Part shown: one piece after another, positions 43,051-51,315 of the stretch
How the letters are laid out: each line of letters opens with the position of its first letter
Position numbering within the stretch: position 1 is the first letter of the stretch
Source: Mycolicibacterium sp. GF69
GTDB lineage: Bacteria > Actinomycetota > Actinomycetes > Mycobacteriales > Mycobacteriaceae
Reading direction: 5' to 3'
Length of the DNA stretch: 64,000 bases
Assembly (NCBI RefSeq): GCF_003284965.1
Contig: NZ_QMEW01000001.1
Coordinates: 186,001 to 250,000 of the forward strand
Made by a program: the position numbers and the translations under genes
Notes under the pieces: generated by a model
Told to the model about the DNA's origin: nothing
Seen by the model: the letters and a program-made list of their open reading frames with translations, nothing else
The model's database searches: none

Positions 43051-45126
43051 ATGACTGCCGCGAAAGAAACGCAACCCAACGAGTCAGATAAACCCACCGG
43101 CCTGTTCCCGAGACGATGGGCGCTCGGCGGGTTGGCCGCCGCCGGCATCGGGACCTTCGGTTTAGCAGCATGCGGGAACAGCCAGAACGGAAGTTCATCG
43201 GACGGTGGAGCCATAACCACCGACAGCAACACCAAGCCAGCCACAGACGCTACGAAGGCCGCGAACAAGAAGGTTTTTGATTCGTTGCCCTTCAACGAGC
43301 GCGGCGACTTCGACGACGCGAAGCGCGGATTGCTGGAACGGCCGAACACCCTGACCATCAAGGACGCCCAAGGCAATGTCATCTGGGATCTCGAGGAGTA
43401 CAAGAAGTACATCACTGACGATAAGCCGTCGCCTGACACTGTGAATCCGAGCCTGTGGCGCAATGCTCAACTGTGTATGGAGTACGGATTATTCGAGGTT
43501 GTTCCCGACAAGATCTACCAAGTCCGCGGATATGACCTTTCGAACATCACGTTCATCAAGGGCAATACCGGCTGGATCGTCTACGACACATTGGTTTCGC
43601 CTGAAACCGCGAGGGCCGCACTTGATCTGGCCAACCAGAAGCTCGGCCCGCGCCCCGTGGTCGCAGTGATCCACAGTCACTCTCACATCGACCATTACGG
43701 CGGCGTCCGCGGCATCGTCAACCAACAGGACGTGGACTCCGGCAAGATCAAAATTATTGCCCCGCAAGCGTTCGTTGAAGATGCGGTAAGCGAGAACGTG
43801 ATCGCGGGCAACGCCATGGGCCGCCGGGCCGTCTTCATGTACGGCGCGCTGCTGCCGCGCAATCCACAGGGCGGGGTCAATGGCGGATTGGGCATGACCG
43901 TGTCGACAGGCCTGGCGACATTGATCATCCCGACCGATTTGATTCAAACGACCGGTCAGAAGATGACTATCGACGGGGTCGACCTCGAGTTCCAGATGAC
44001 ACCTGGTACCGAGGCACCGACCGAGATGAACACCTACTTCCCACAGTTCAAAGCCATGTGGATGGCGGAGAACACCACCAACACGATGCACAACCTCCTG
44101 ACGCTGCGCGGAGCGCAAGTGCGTGACGCGCTCAAGTGGGCGAACTTCCTCGATGAAACCATTCGGGTGTACGGGCCGAAGACCGAAGTGAAGTTCCAGA
44201 GCCATCACTGGCCGATGTGGGGCAACCCGAAAATCATCGACTACTGGAAGAAGCAGCGTGACATGTATAAGTACATGCACGACCAGTCAGTGCGACTGAT
44301 GAACAACGGCCTAGTCGGCTCGGAGATCGCCGAAGAGATCACGCTTCCACCCGAACTCAACAACTTCTGGCCTGACCGCGGCTATTACGGGACGCTCAAG
44401 CACAATTCGCGCGCGGTGTACCAGCGTTACATGGGTTGGTACGACGGCAATCCATCCGATCTCGATGACCTGCCGCCTGTCGACGCGGCGAAGAAGTACG
44501 TCGAGTACATGGGCGGCGAGGAAGCAATACTCCAGAAGGCTAAGAACGACTTCGACAACGGCAACTACCGCTGGACGGCGATGGTGCTCAAGCATGTGGT
44601 CTTCGCGAACCCCGACAGCGTGCACGGCAAGAACTTGCTTGCCGACAGTTACGAACAGCTGGGTTATCAAGCTGAGTCTGGGCCGTGGCGTTCCGTCTAT
44701 CTTCAGGGCGCGTACGAGTTGCGCAATGGTGTGCCGACTTCCGGTGGTACCGACGTTGCAAGCCCCGACACCATCAAAGCCATGCCGCCGGAGATGCTTT
44801 TCGACTATCTAGGCGTCCGACTCAACGGACCGAAAGCAGCGGGCAAGAACATCACTCTCAACGTGAAGTTCACCGATCTGAATAAGGAGTACGGCCTGAC
44901 GGTCGAAAACGCTGTCCTGCATTACGCGCCACAGTCCGTCCCGAACGCAGACGCGAACATCACGCTCACTAAGGCCAAGCTCGACGACATCCAACTGGGC
45001 AATGTCAAGCTTGACGACGCGATCAAGTCCGGCGACGTCAAGATCGATGGTCAACAACAGTCTTTCAACGACTTCCTCGGCCTGCTCGACACCTTCCCGT
45101 TCTGGTTCAACATCGTCACACCGTGA
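43051..45126 (+). CDS. Alkylsulfatase, SdsA-type metallo-beta-lactamase fold, Tat lipoprotein
   Basis: This protein of about 691 residues has a Tat-type signal with PRRWALGG and a lipobox GLAAC, so it is exported folded and lipid-anchored. The metallo-beta-lactamase domain carries HSHSHIDHYGG near 208 for two zinc ions. An alkylsulfatase dimerisation domain and a C-terminal SCP2-like domain (from about 575) follow, as in SdsA1. It hydrolyses primary alkyl sulfates such as dodecyl sulfate. Start candidates are ATGs at 43000, 43027 and 43051, and none has a clear ribosome site. Codon choice is less GC-rich than in its neighbours, supporting transfer with the island. Confidence 0.9.
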   Translation: MTAAKETQPNESDKPTGLFPRRWALGGLAAAGIGTFGLAACGNSQNGSSSDGGAITTDSNTKPATDATKAANKKVFDSLPFNERGDFDDAKRGLLERPNTLTIKDAQGNVIWDLEEYKKYITDDKPSPDTVNPSLWRNAQLCMEYGLFEVVPDKIYQVRGYDLSNITFIKGNTGWIVYDTLVSPETARAALDLANQKLGPRPVVAVIHSHSHIDHYGGVRGIVNQQDVDSGKIKIIAPQAFVEDAVSENVIAGNAMGRRAVFMYGALLPRNPQGGVNGGLGMTVSTGLATLIIPTDLIQTTGQKMTIDGVDLEFQMTPGTEAPTEMNTYFPQFKAMWMAENTTNTMHNLLTLRGAQVRDALKWANFLDETIRVYGPKTEVKFQSHHWPMWGNPKIIDYWKKQRDMYKYMHDQSVRLMNNGLVGSEIAEEITLPPELNNFWPDRGYYGTLKHNSRAVYQRYMGWYDGNPSDLDDLPPVDAAKKYVEYMGGEEAILQKAKNDFDNGNYRWTAMVLKHVVFANPDSVHGKNLLADSYEQLGYQAESGPWRSVYLQGAYELRNGVPTSGGTDVASPDTIKAMPPEMLFDYLGVRLNGPKAAGKNITLNVKFTDLNKEYGLTVENAVLHYAPQSVPNADANITLTKAKLDDIQLGNVKLDDAIKSGDVKIDGQQQSFNDFLGLLDTFPFWFNIVTP

Positions 45127-45183
45127 GTCGAACTATGCGCTGCTCAGCCGCGTAGCGCGATCACGTTGCAGTAGTTCGAGTTT

Positions 45184-45229
45184 GGTTTGATTCCCGTCAC
45201 GGGCTCCACGATGAATCGTCCAGCGGCGC
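45184..45229 (+). repeat. Right copy (attR-like) of tRNA-Gly 3'-end repeat
   Basis: It matches 42913-42958 at 44 of 46 bases. The 5' half of the tRNA is missing here, so this is not a tRNA gene. One mismatch (45201) falls in the acceptor stem. Confidence 0.88.
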
Positions 45230-45269
45230 CCCCATCCAGCGGGTGCTCACCGAGAACCCGATGATCGGA

Positions 45270-45590
45270 TCAGCGGCAGCAGTTCGGGTCGAGCACCGTG
45301 CACAGCGCACCGAGTGCATCGAAGGCAGGGCGATGAAACACGTTCATTCCCTTTCGATCTGATACCACTAACCCAGCGCGCCGTAGTTGACCTAGGTGAT
45401 GGCTGACGGTGGACTCGCTCAGCCCCAGAGCCGCGGCCAACGCGCCGCTGTTCTCCTCGCCGGCCGGCGAACTGAACAGCATCGACATGATCCTCACGCG
45501 CATCGGGTCCGCGAGCGCCTTGAGTCGGAGCGCCACCTCTAGCGCGTCGGCTTCACTCATCGGACCGGACGCCACCGGAGCGCAGCACAC
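45270..45590 (-). CDS. ArsR/SmtB-family metal(loid)-sensing repressor
   Basis: This 106-residue winged helix-turn-helix protein has LKALADPMRVRIMSML and the recognition segment LGLSESTVSHHLGQLRRAGLV. The N-terminus reads MCCAPVASGP, a vicinal Cys pair placed like the As(III)-binding pair of the Corynebacterium ArsR type, and the C-terminus ends NCCR. The GTG at 45588-45590 is chosen because AGAGGG lies just upstream; it keeps the Cys pair that a start at MSEADALE would remove. No transporter or arsenate reductase is adjacent, so the target is unknown. It borders the right island repeat. Confidence 0.85.
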   Translation of the reverse strand: MCCAPVASGPMSEADALEVALRLKALADPMRVRIMSMLFSSPAGEENSGALAAALGLSESTVSHHLGQLRRAGLVVSDRKGMNVFHRPAFDALGALCTVLDPNCCR

Positions 45591-45827
45591 ACTGCCCTCT
45601 GCTGCTGAATGGCGGCGACCGCCCCGGCCTCTGGTGCCGTGGGGCTGAACGAGTCCCCCAGAAATCACCCACATGGACGGCCCCACCGAATACCATTCCC
45701 TCCCGGTGGGGCGGACGGCTCACGCGGCGTATCAGCGCCAAGACCGCCACGAATCCGCCAAGCATCCGACAATGTCGCTCATCGGCGCTCCCCCGCGTCG
45801 CGTCAGGCGGCACTCGACAGGAGACAC

Positions 45828-47141
45828 GTGAACAGAGCTCGGAGCCGCCGTAGCGCCCTCGCCTTGTCCTCGGTCGCAGTCGCGGCGAGCATGTGGCTGG
45901 GCACCGTCCCGCCCGCGTTGGCCGATCCGTACGACGATGGCGACTCCTCCGAGGTCATCGGCGATTCCGGGACCTACGACGAACCGGCCGCGCCGGCCGA
46001 AGAGCCTGCGGGCGAAGATCCCGGCTTCGGACCCGAGCCAGGAGCCCCCGAAGGCGAGGCACCAGCGCCTGAACCAGGTGACTCTGCTCCCGAAGCGCCC
46101 CCGGAGGCCCCGCCCGGGGATGACGCCCCTGGCGCCGGCAGTGCGGATGAACCGGGCTCCGCAGGGGCGCCAGGCGACCCAGGCTCAGCGCAGGACCCTG
46201 ATACCGGCAACCCGGGGGACCCGAGTTCGAACTTCGCCGACCCGGCCGTCGATGCCGACACCCCCGAACCCGAAGTCGCCGAGGTGTCGCAGGAGGACTT
46301 CGACGCAGCGCACAGCGCCGATGCGGTCGAGGTCGACGACGCGTCTGTCGCATCGGAGACCGAGGTCACCGAACTCACCGAGTCACTCGAGTCGGTGGTC
46401 ACCACCACGACCACCTCCACCTCCTCGACCTGGAGCAGCCAGGTGACGCAATGGAATTCGAAGTGGACCGGTTATGACCAGTGGTACCGGCCGGTTTTCA
46501 CCAATCCCTACAGCACTCCGACCCAGCTCATCTACTTCTACGACAACGCCACCCGCACCTTCGAGGTCCCGCCGATGCAGCGGGCGGTGCTCACCGCCCC
46601 CAAGCCCGGCGTCTACAGCTTCACCGCGGTGAACCGGGACCCGGCCGGTAAGCCGGTTCAGGTGTCCACGGGCAGCTTCTCCGGTGGCGGGTACCGACCG
46701 GCTCCGGGTCAGCCGCCGCCGGCAAAGCCGAAGCCGCCCACCACCTTCAAAGACGTGCTCGTACAACTCAAGTACAAGGACGGTGTATCAAAGCCGTTCC
46801 GGGTCGCGACGCTGGCCGACCTCGGCGACGACCCGTCCGTCGGCGGTCACCGCGTCCTGCTCGACGGTGAGACCCCCGCCTGGGGCACGTGGAACCAGAC
46901 CGCAGGCGGCGAGCGCCTGTTCGAGGTCACCAACACCCAGCAGCTGCCCGGGCTCTCCAGTCCCTCGCAAAGCCCGCTACCGGGCTACGAGGTGCAGCTG
47001 ACCAGTAGTGACGCCGCGGCGCCGGCGGAGCGGACGTGGGTCGAGCCCGTGGCCATCGCGGCGGCAGTCGCCGGCGTGGTGGCGATCGGCGCGGTGCTGT
47101 TCTTCGTCCTGTCCGGGCGACGACGCAAGACGACGCCGTAG
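45828..47141 (+). CDS. Exported, C-terminally membrane-anchored surface protein of unknown function
   Basis: This 437-residue protein has a signal peptide (basic start, LALSSVAVAASMWLG, cleavage near ALADP). An acidic Pro/Glu/Asp/Gly/Ala-rich region covers about 35-185 and is followed by a short Thr-rich stretch. A folded domain (about 200-390) comes next, with SSQVTQWNSKWTGYDQWYRP and FTAVNRDPAGKPVQVS. A final membrane helix (about 405-428) precedes RRRKTTP, so the body faces outward. The GTG at 45828 follows AGGAG 5 bases upstream. I do not recognise the folded domain. Confidence 0.82.
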   Translation: MNRARSRRSALALSSVAVAASMWLGTVPPALADPYDDGDSSEVIGDSGTYDEPAAPAEEPAGEDPGFGPEPGAPEGEAPAPEPGDSAPEAPPEAPPGDDAPGAGSADEPGSAGAPGDPGSAQDPDTGNPGDPSSNFADPAVDADTPEPEVAEVSQEDFDAAHSADAVEVDDASVASETEVTELTESLESVVTTTTTSTSSTWSSQVTQWNSKWTGYDQWYRPVFTNPYSTPTQLIYFYDNATRTFEVPPMQRAVLTAPKPGVYSFTAVNRDPAGKPVQVSTGSFSGGGYRPAPGQPPPAKPKPPTTFKDVLVQLKYKDGVSKPFRVATLADLGDDPSVGGHRVLLDGETPAWGTWNQTAGGERLFEVTNTQQLPGLSSPSQSPLPGYEVQLTSSDAAAPAERTWVEPVAIAAAVAGVVAIGAVLFFVLSGRRRKTTP

Positions 47142-47248
47142 TCAGCAAGCGCCGGGTTTCGATTCGGCGACATGACGGACACAACCGGGCATCCGGCGGG
47201 TCGCGCCGGCGTCGACCGGCTGACAAGAACGTTAAATTGCTGGTCACT

Positions 47249-47668
47249 ATGACAAAGCTGCTGCGCACATTGGCTACCGCGCTTGCCGTCCCGGCGATCG
47301 CAGGTGTCGCGCTCGCCGGCACGGCGACTGCCGACCCACCGCTGCTCAATGGCGCCTACAACGAGACCGACGGCGACTCCATCCTGGTGCTGACCTTCGC
47401 GACGAGCTGCGGTCCCGCGGGCTGCACCGGCACGGTCGCCAGTAACCAAGGTTGGCAGACTCCCACCAGGCTGTCGGGGGGCCGCTGGGTCTTCACGGTC
47501 TCGAAGCCGGGCGGTCTTGTCTGCGACGACGGACACTACGAACCGGCCGTGGTGTCGATGTCGGTCGACCCCGTGACGCTGAGCGGGGTGCTGTCGTCGG
47601 ACTCCAATTACGGTTGCGCGGGTGGAATCGTGACCCAGAGCCCGTTCCAGCTACGAAAGATCGGCTGA
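47249..47668 (+). CDS. Small secreted protein of unknown function
   Basis: This 139-residue protein has a signal peptide (MTKLLRTLATALAVPAIAGV, cleavage near TATADPP) and a mature domain of about 108 residues. Four Cys (CGPAGC, VCDDG, YGCAGG) could form two disulfides. It resembles the many small mycobacterial secreted beta-sandwich proteins; the function is unknown. The ATG at 47249 has no clear ribosome site, and TTG at 47237 is an alternative. Confidence 0.75.
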   Translation: MTKLLRTLATALAVPAIAGVALAGTATADPPLLNGAYNETDGDSILVLTFATSCGPAGCTGTVASNQGWQTPTRLSGGRWVFTVSKPGGLVCDDGHYEPAVVSMSVDPVTLSGVLSSDSNYGCAGGIVTQSPFQLRKIG

Positions 47669-47679
47669 CCGCCACACCC

Positions 47680-48660
47680 TCAACCCCTTATGGCGGTACG
47701 GAACCTGTCTCGGTAGGCCTTCGGGGAGACGCCGAGGTGTTCGACGAATGCGCGTCGCAGGGTCTCGGTGCTGCCGAACCCCGCGAGGTGCGCCGTGTCG
47801 GTGACGGTGCGGCCGGCGTCGAGGGCGGCGCGGGCGACATCGATGCGAACCATCTCCACGTACTCGGCGGGAGACATCCCGAGTTCGGATCGAAACAGTC
47901 GAGTCAACTGTCGCGTGCTCAATGCAGCCCGCGCGGCAAGGCTTCTCACGCTGTGGTTCGCAGCAGGGTCGGCGGCGATCGCCTCGGTCACGACCCGCAA
48001 CGCGGACTGCGGCGGCGGGTCGGCCTCGACCAGCGCCGAGAACTGTGATTGTCCGCCCGCGCGTTTGAGATAGACGACCAGCCAGCGAGCGACATCGCGA
48101 ACAAGGTCGACGCCGTGATCCTGTTCGACCAGAGCCAGCGCGAGGTCGATGCCCGCCGAGATCCCCGCCGACGTGAAGACGTCGCCGTCACGGACGAAAA
48201 TCGCGTCCGGTTCGACATTGATGTCCGGAAAGGCGCGGGCCAGGGAACGCACATTGCGCCAATGCGTGGTCGCGCGCCTTCCGCTGAGCAGACCGGCCTG
48301 CGCGAGGATGAACGACCCGGTGCAGATGGACCCCAGCCGGCGGGTGCGCCGCGCCACCGACTCGACGGCTTCGACGAGGGCCGGTTCGATCGGGCGCGCC
48401 GGTAGCTGGTCACTACCGGCGACCAGGACGGTGTCGGCGGACTCGATGGCCGCAATGCTGTCGGTGACACCCAGCCGGATTCCGATCGAGGTCATCACGT
48501 CGCACCCGTCCACCGACGCGATCTTGATCTGGTAGTCGGCGCCGAACCGGTTCGCTTCGGCGAAGACCTCACCCGCTCCGGCGACATCCAGCATCGTCAC
48601 GTCGTCGAAGACGACGATCACCACCACTCGCGACCGGGCACTGGCTGCCACGGCCGCCAT
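47680..48660 (-). CDS. GlxA-type AraC regulator (DJ-1/PfpI plus AraC helix-turn-helix)
   Basis: This 326-residue protein has an N-terminal DJ-1/PfpI amidotransferase-like domain (VVVIVVFDDVTMLDVAGAGEVF at the start, GSICTGSFILAQAGLL at about 110-130). The C-terminal AraC DNA-binding domain covers about 225-320 (RSLAARAALSTRQLTRLFR, DTAHLAGFGSTETLRRAF). The family senses small metabolites and activates neighbouring operons. It is divergent from the HD-cupin pair, with 99 bases between starts, so control of that pair is inferred. Confidence 0.92.
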   Translation of the reverse strand: MAAVAASARSRVVVIVVFDDVTMLDVAGAGEVFAEANRFGADYQIKIASVDGCDVMTSIGIRLGVTDSIAAIESADTVLVAGSDQLPARPIEPALVEAVESVARRTRRLGSICTGSFILAQAGLLSGRRATTHWRNVRSLARAFPDINVEPDAIFVRDGDVFTSAGISAGIDLALALVEQDHGVDLVRDVARWLVVYLKRAGGQSQFSALVEADPPPQSALRVVTEAIAADPAANHSVRSLAARAALSTRQLTRLFRSELGMSPAEYVEMVRIDVARAALDAGRTVTDTAHLAGFGSTETLRRAFVEHLGVSPKAYRDRFRTAIRG

Positions 48661-48759
48661 TGTGTCGCATTCTGTGGGCCGAACGGCTCAATGGCCGTAT
48701 GTGGGCGACTCACCATTTGCGTTGACTCAAAGAGAGATAGCCCAACGACAGGAGTTGAC

Positions 48760-49410
48760 GTGAGCACCGACTGGATTCAATCGATCGCCGACATAACGAT
48801 TCCCGACAGCGCACTGGCGCGTGAGGCGACCGCCTTCATCCGTGACGCCGAAAGCGATCTGCTCTTCGACCACTCGCGACGGGTCTTCCTGTTCGGCGCG
48901 CTGCAGGGCCGCCGCCTGGGGCTTCAGCCCGACTTGGAGTTGCTCTACATCGCAGCGATGTTCCACGATCTCGGCCTAACCGAGCGCTACCGCACCTCCG
49001 ACCTCCGCTTCGAGATCGACGGGGCCAATGCGGCGCAAGACTTCCTGCTGGAGCGCGGTGTCGACGCCGCCGACGCGCGAAAAGTATGGCTGGGCATCGC
49101 ATTGCACACGACCCCGGGTGTGCCGCAGTTCCTCGAACCCGAGATCGCCCTGGTGATCGCCGGAGTCGAGACCGACGTCATCGGCATCGGCCGCGACAAG
49201 ATCTCGCCGCAAGCCCTCGACGCGGTGACCGCCGCCCATCCACGGCCCGATTTCAAGAACCGCATCCTGGCGGCCTTCAACAACGGCATGAAACACCGTC
49301 CGCACACCACTTTCGGAACCATGAACGACGATGTGCTCGCGCACTTCGACCCGACGTTCGTTCGGCAGGACTTCGTCGACCTCATCCTCGGCAACAACTG
49401 GCCCGAATAG
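48760..49410 (+). CDS. HD-domain metal-dependent hydrolase
   Basis: This 216-residue protein has DHSRRVFLFGAL and the HD pair in MFHDLGLTERY, followed by EIDGANAAQDFLLERG and IALHTTP, the pattern of the HD superfamily near cyanamide hydratases. It binds a divalent metal; the substrate is unknown. The GTG at 48760 follows GGAGTTGAC. It is in an operon with the cupin (20 bases apart) and divergent from a GlxA-type regulator, an arrangement typical for inducible small-molecule detoxification. Confidence 0.87.
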   Translation: MSTDWIQSIADITIPDSALAREATAFIRDAESDLLFDHSRRVFLFGALQGRRLGLQPDLELLYIAAMFHDLGLTERYRTSDLRFEIDGANAAQDFLLERGVDAADARKVWLGIALHTTPGVPQFLEPEIALVIAGVETDVIGIGRDKISPQALDAVTAAHPRPDFKNRILAAFNNGMKHRPHTTFGTMNDDVLAHFDPTFVRQDFVDLILGNNWPE

Positions 49411-49430
49411 CCGAACGGAGAAGACTCGCT

Positions 49431-50033
49431 ATGTCAGCGATAAGTAGCGCGGCATTGACCGTGATGCGGCCGGGCGAAGGAGACGCTGTCGCCATTCCGG
49501 GCTTCGGGGCGGTCGTCAAGCTCACCAGCCGAACCACCGGCGGACTGGTGTCGATCGTCGAGCATCCCTTCCCCGTCGGCACGATCACCGCAGCACATCG
49601 GCATTCCCATGAAGACGAACACTCCTATGTGCTCGCCGGCGAGATCGGCTTTCGGTCCGACGACGACGAGGTGGTGCTCGGACCGGGCGGCTACATCACC
49701 AAACCCCGCGGTCAGATGCACGCCATGTGGAATGCGGGGACCGAGCCCGGCCGAATCATCGAAGTGATCACCCCCGGGAACAGTTTCGAGAACTACTTCC
49801 GCGAGCTCGGGGAACTACTGACGTCCGGAGCCGCAGTATCGAAACCCGATGGGCTGCTGCACAACTCACGGGAATTCACCGACTTGGCGACGAAGTACGG
49901 CCTGACGTATGGCGCGCCCGAGTGGCTCGACGATGTGGTGCGACGATATGGACTCTCACCCGCGGCGCATCGACAGCGATTGGCGCGCCCAGACGCGCGG
50001 CAAACTGATCGCCAAGCCCGTCGGTTCTCATGA
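49431..50033 (+). CDS. Cupin-domain protein
   Basis: This 200-residue protein has a double-stranded beta-helix with metal ligands in HRHSHEDEHSYVLAGEIGF near 58-76 and later PRGQMHAMWNAG. It may be a metal-dependent oxygenase or isomerase, or a ligand-binding protein; the reaction is unknown. The basic tail after about 170 (AHRQRLARPDARQTDRQARR) looks unstructured. It lies downstream of the HD hydrolase in the same unit. Confidence 0.87.
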   Translation: MSAISSAALTVMRPGEGDAVAIPGFGAVVKLTSRTTGGLVSIVEHPFPVGTITAAHRHSHEDEHSYVLAGEIGFRSDDDEVVLGPGGYITKPRGQMHAMWNAGTEPGRIIEVITPGNSFENYFRELGELLTSGAAVSKPDGLLHNSREFTDLATKYGLTYGAPEWLDDVVRRYGLSPAAHRQRLARPDARQTDRQARRFS

Positions 50034-50133
50034 ATTCGACCGCGCGGCCGCGTTAGTCTCGACGCAGCCCCTCGGGAGACTTCGCGAGTCAGCTCACGCT
50101 CCCCAGCCGAGGTGGCCGAACAGGAGGTGCGAA

Positions 50134-50382
50134 ATGTTCGAACTGCCACGGTCCGTGAGCAGACTGGCTGGTGCCGCCGTCCTCGGTTTCACGCTAGTCG
50201 CGGCACCGACCGTCACGGCGCTGAGCACCCAAGCGCAGTCGGTCGCCGAACCAGCGTGCGCAGGAAGCGAATCCGTCGTCGACGGCAGACCCACGTGTGT
50301 CCCTGAGCCTTCCGCGCCGCGTGTGCCCAGCCCTGCGGTCGGCTCGGCGGACAGCCAACAACACGACGGCGGACATCACTGA
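50134..50382 (+). CDS. Small exported protein, 82 residues, unknown function
   Basis: There is an excellent ribosome site (GGAGG, 6 bases before ATG) and a signal peptide (RLAGAAVLGFTLVAAPTVTA). The mature part is about 50 residues with two Cys (ACAGS, PTCVP), Pro-rich, ending in QQHDGGHH. The His-rich end might bind metal. There is no recognised family. It is convergent with the M15-like gene. Confidence 0.7.
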   Translation: MFELPRSVSRLAGAAVLGFTLVAAPTVTALSTQAQSVAEPACAGSESVVDGRPTCVPEPSAPRVPSPAVGSADSQQHDGGHH

Positions 50383-50409
50383 GCGACGATTGGTCGGTTA
50401 CCGCCGTCC

Positions 50410-51063
50410 TCAGCGGAGATAGACCTCGTCACCGGTCGGGAAGCCGCCGCCGAGAGTGGTGACGTGCACGTGGTCGTAATGGCCGTAGCCGCCGCTCCTG
50501 GCCCCGTCGGGGGTGTAATAGACGCCGCGCCAGATCGCGTCTTGCAAACCGAAGCGCTTGGCGTTCCGCAGCACGTACGAGACGATCTCGTCGCCGAGTG
50601 CGATCCCCGCGGCGCTACTGGGATTGGGAATCATCACGTCGAGCGCAAGGCCATTGGGATGCCAGCGGAGCGAATCGGGGCGCACACCGCCGATGTTGCT
50701 GATCTCGGGGAAGGCCTCGCTGATCGCGCGCGATGCCAGAATCGTCTTCACCTGCAGACCGCGCTCGGGGGCGATGCCCACCGGCAACGAGCGGTCAACG
50801 GTCCGGTAGCGGGCCGCGGCGACCATCGGGTCGGGCGCCGAACTCAGGGTGACAGCAGCGGCAGGCGGGGCCGCCGGCGCCGCGACGATCTCCAGACAAC
50901 AAGGCGTGGTGTCCTCGACGACTACCGGTTCGCTCTCGGGCGCCGGACGAGCGGAGAAGTGGACGTCTCCCGCCACCGCGAAGAACACGGCGGCCGGGGC
51001 GATGACTGCAGCCACGCCTATCGGTGACGTGCGCCGCTTCTTGGCTACGGAGTGCCGTCCCAC
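50410..51063 (-). CDS. Exported M15-like zinc peptidase domain protein (Rv0320-like)
   Basis: This 217-residue protein has a basic start and a membrane/signal segment (PIGVAAVIAPAAVFFAVAG), a Pro/Ala linker with a CC pair near 55, and a C-terminal domain. That domain has HPNGLALDVMIP (HxxGxAxD) and HYDHVHV (DHxH), the zinc-ligand pattern of D-Ala-D-Ala peptidases/M15 and related proteins. A role in cutting peptidoglycan peptides is inferred. Size and position near dcd match Rv0320. The start is GTG at 51063. Confidence 0.82.
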   Translation of the reverse strand: MGRHSVAKKRRTSPIGVAAVIAPAAVFFAVAGDVHFSARPAPESEPVVVEDTTPCCLEIVAAPAAPPAAAVTLSSAPDPMVAAARYRTVDRSLPVGIAPERGLQVKTILASRAISEAFPEISNIGGVRPDSLRWHPNGLALDVMIPNPSSAAGIALGDEIVSYVLRNAKRFGLQDAIWRGVYYTPDGARSGGYGHYDHVHVTTLGGGFPTGDEVYLR

Positions 51064-51154
51064 GCAGGGATGTATATCAAACCGTTACATTCATCGCAAA
51101 ATTTCTCGCCGAACTATTGGGCGATCGCCCAGGCGGCCGGGACATCTTCCATCG

Positions 51155-51268
51155 TTCGGGACACCGAACGACGTGCCATCTTTGGCCGCCCCGCTGCTCT
51201 CTGACGACGGCAGCTTCATCACGGCCCAGACGATCAGCGTTGACGGTGGTGTGACGTTCCGCCCCTGA
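51155..51268 (+). pseudogene. C-terminal remnant of a short-chain dehydrogenase
   Basis: The frame reads FGTPNDVPSLAAPLLSDDGS followed by FITAQTISVDGGVTFRP and a stop. It closely fits the conserved SDR C-terminus (G.PEDVA.L..FLASD..SFITGQ...VDGG). No catalytic or nucleotide-binding part lies upstream, and the 90 bases before it look unrelated. It is therefore a degraded gene end left by a deletion or insertion. Confidence 0.8.
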
Positions 51269-51315
51269 AGCAGGGGTTAGCATCGGACCTTGATCCACAG
51301 CGAGGGGACACAGAT

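Larger units (their letters stand above)
42938..45229 (+). mobile_element. Minimal tRNA-Gly-targeted island carrying one alkylsulfatase gene
   Basis: The segment between the two 46-bp repeats has a unit length of 2271 bp and holds a single gene, an alkylsulfatase lipoprotein. Its base composition is visibly lower than the neighbourhood; the row 43501-43560 is 29/60 G+C by hand count. No integrase, excisionase or IS is present, so it must have been integrated in trans or lost its integrase. In M. tuberculosis dcd and this tRNA are adjacent, consistent with an insertion, but I could not compare genomes. Confidence 0.75.

Noticed and set aside
45184..45229. Possible second tRNA gene
   Set aside because: Only the T arm and 3' acceptor strand are present; the 5' half, D arm and anticodon are missing, so it is an att-like repeat.
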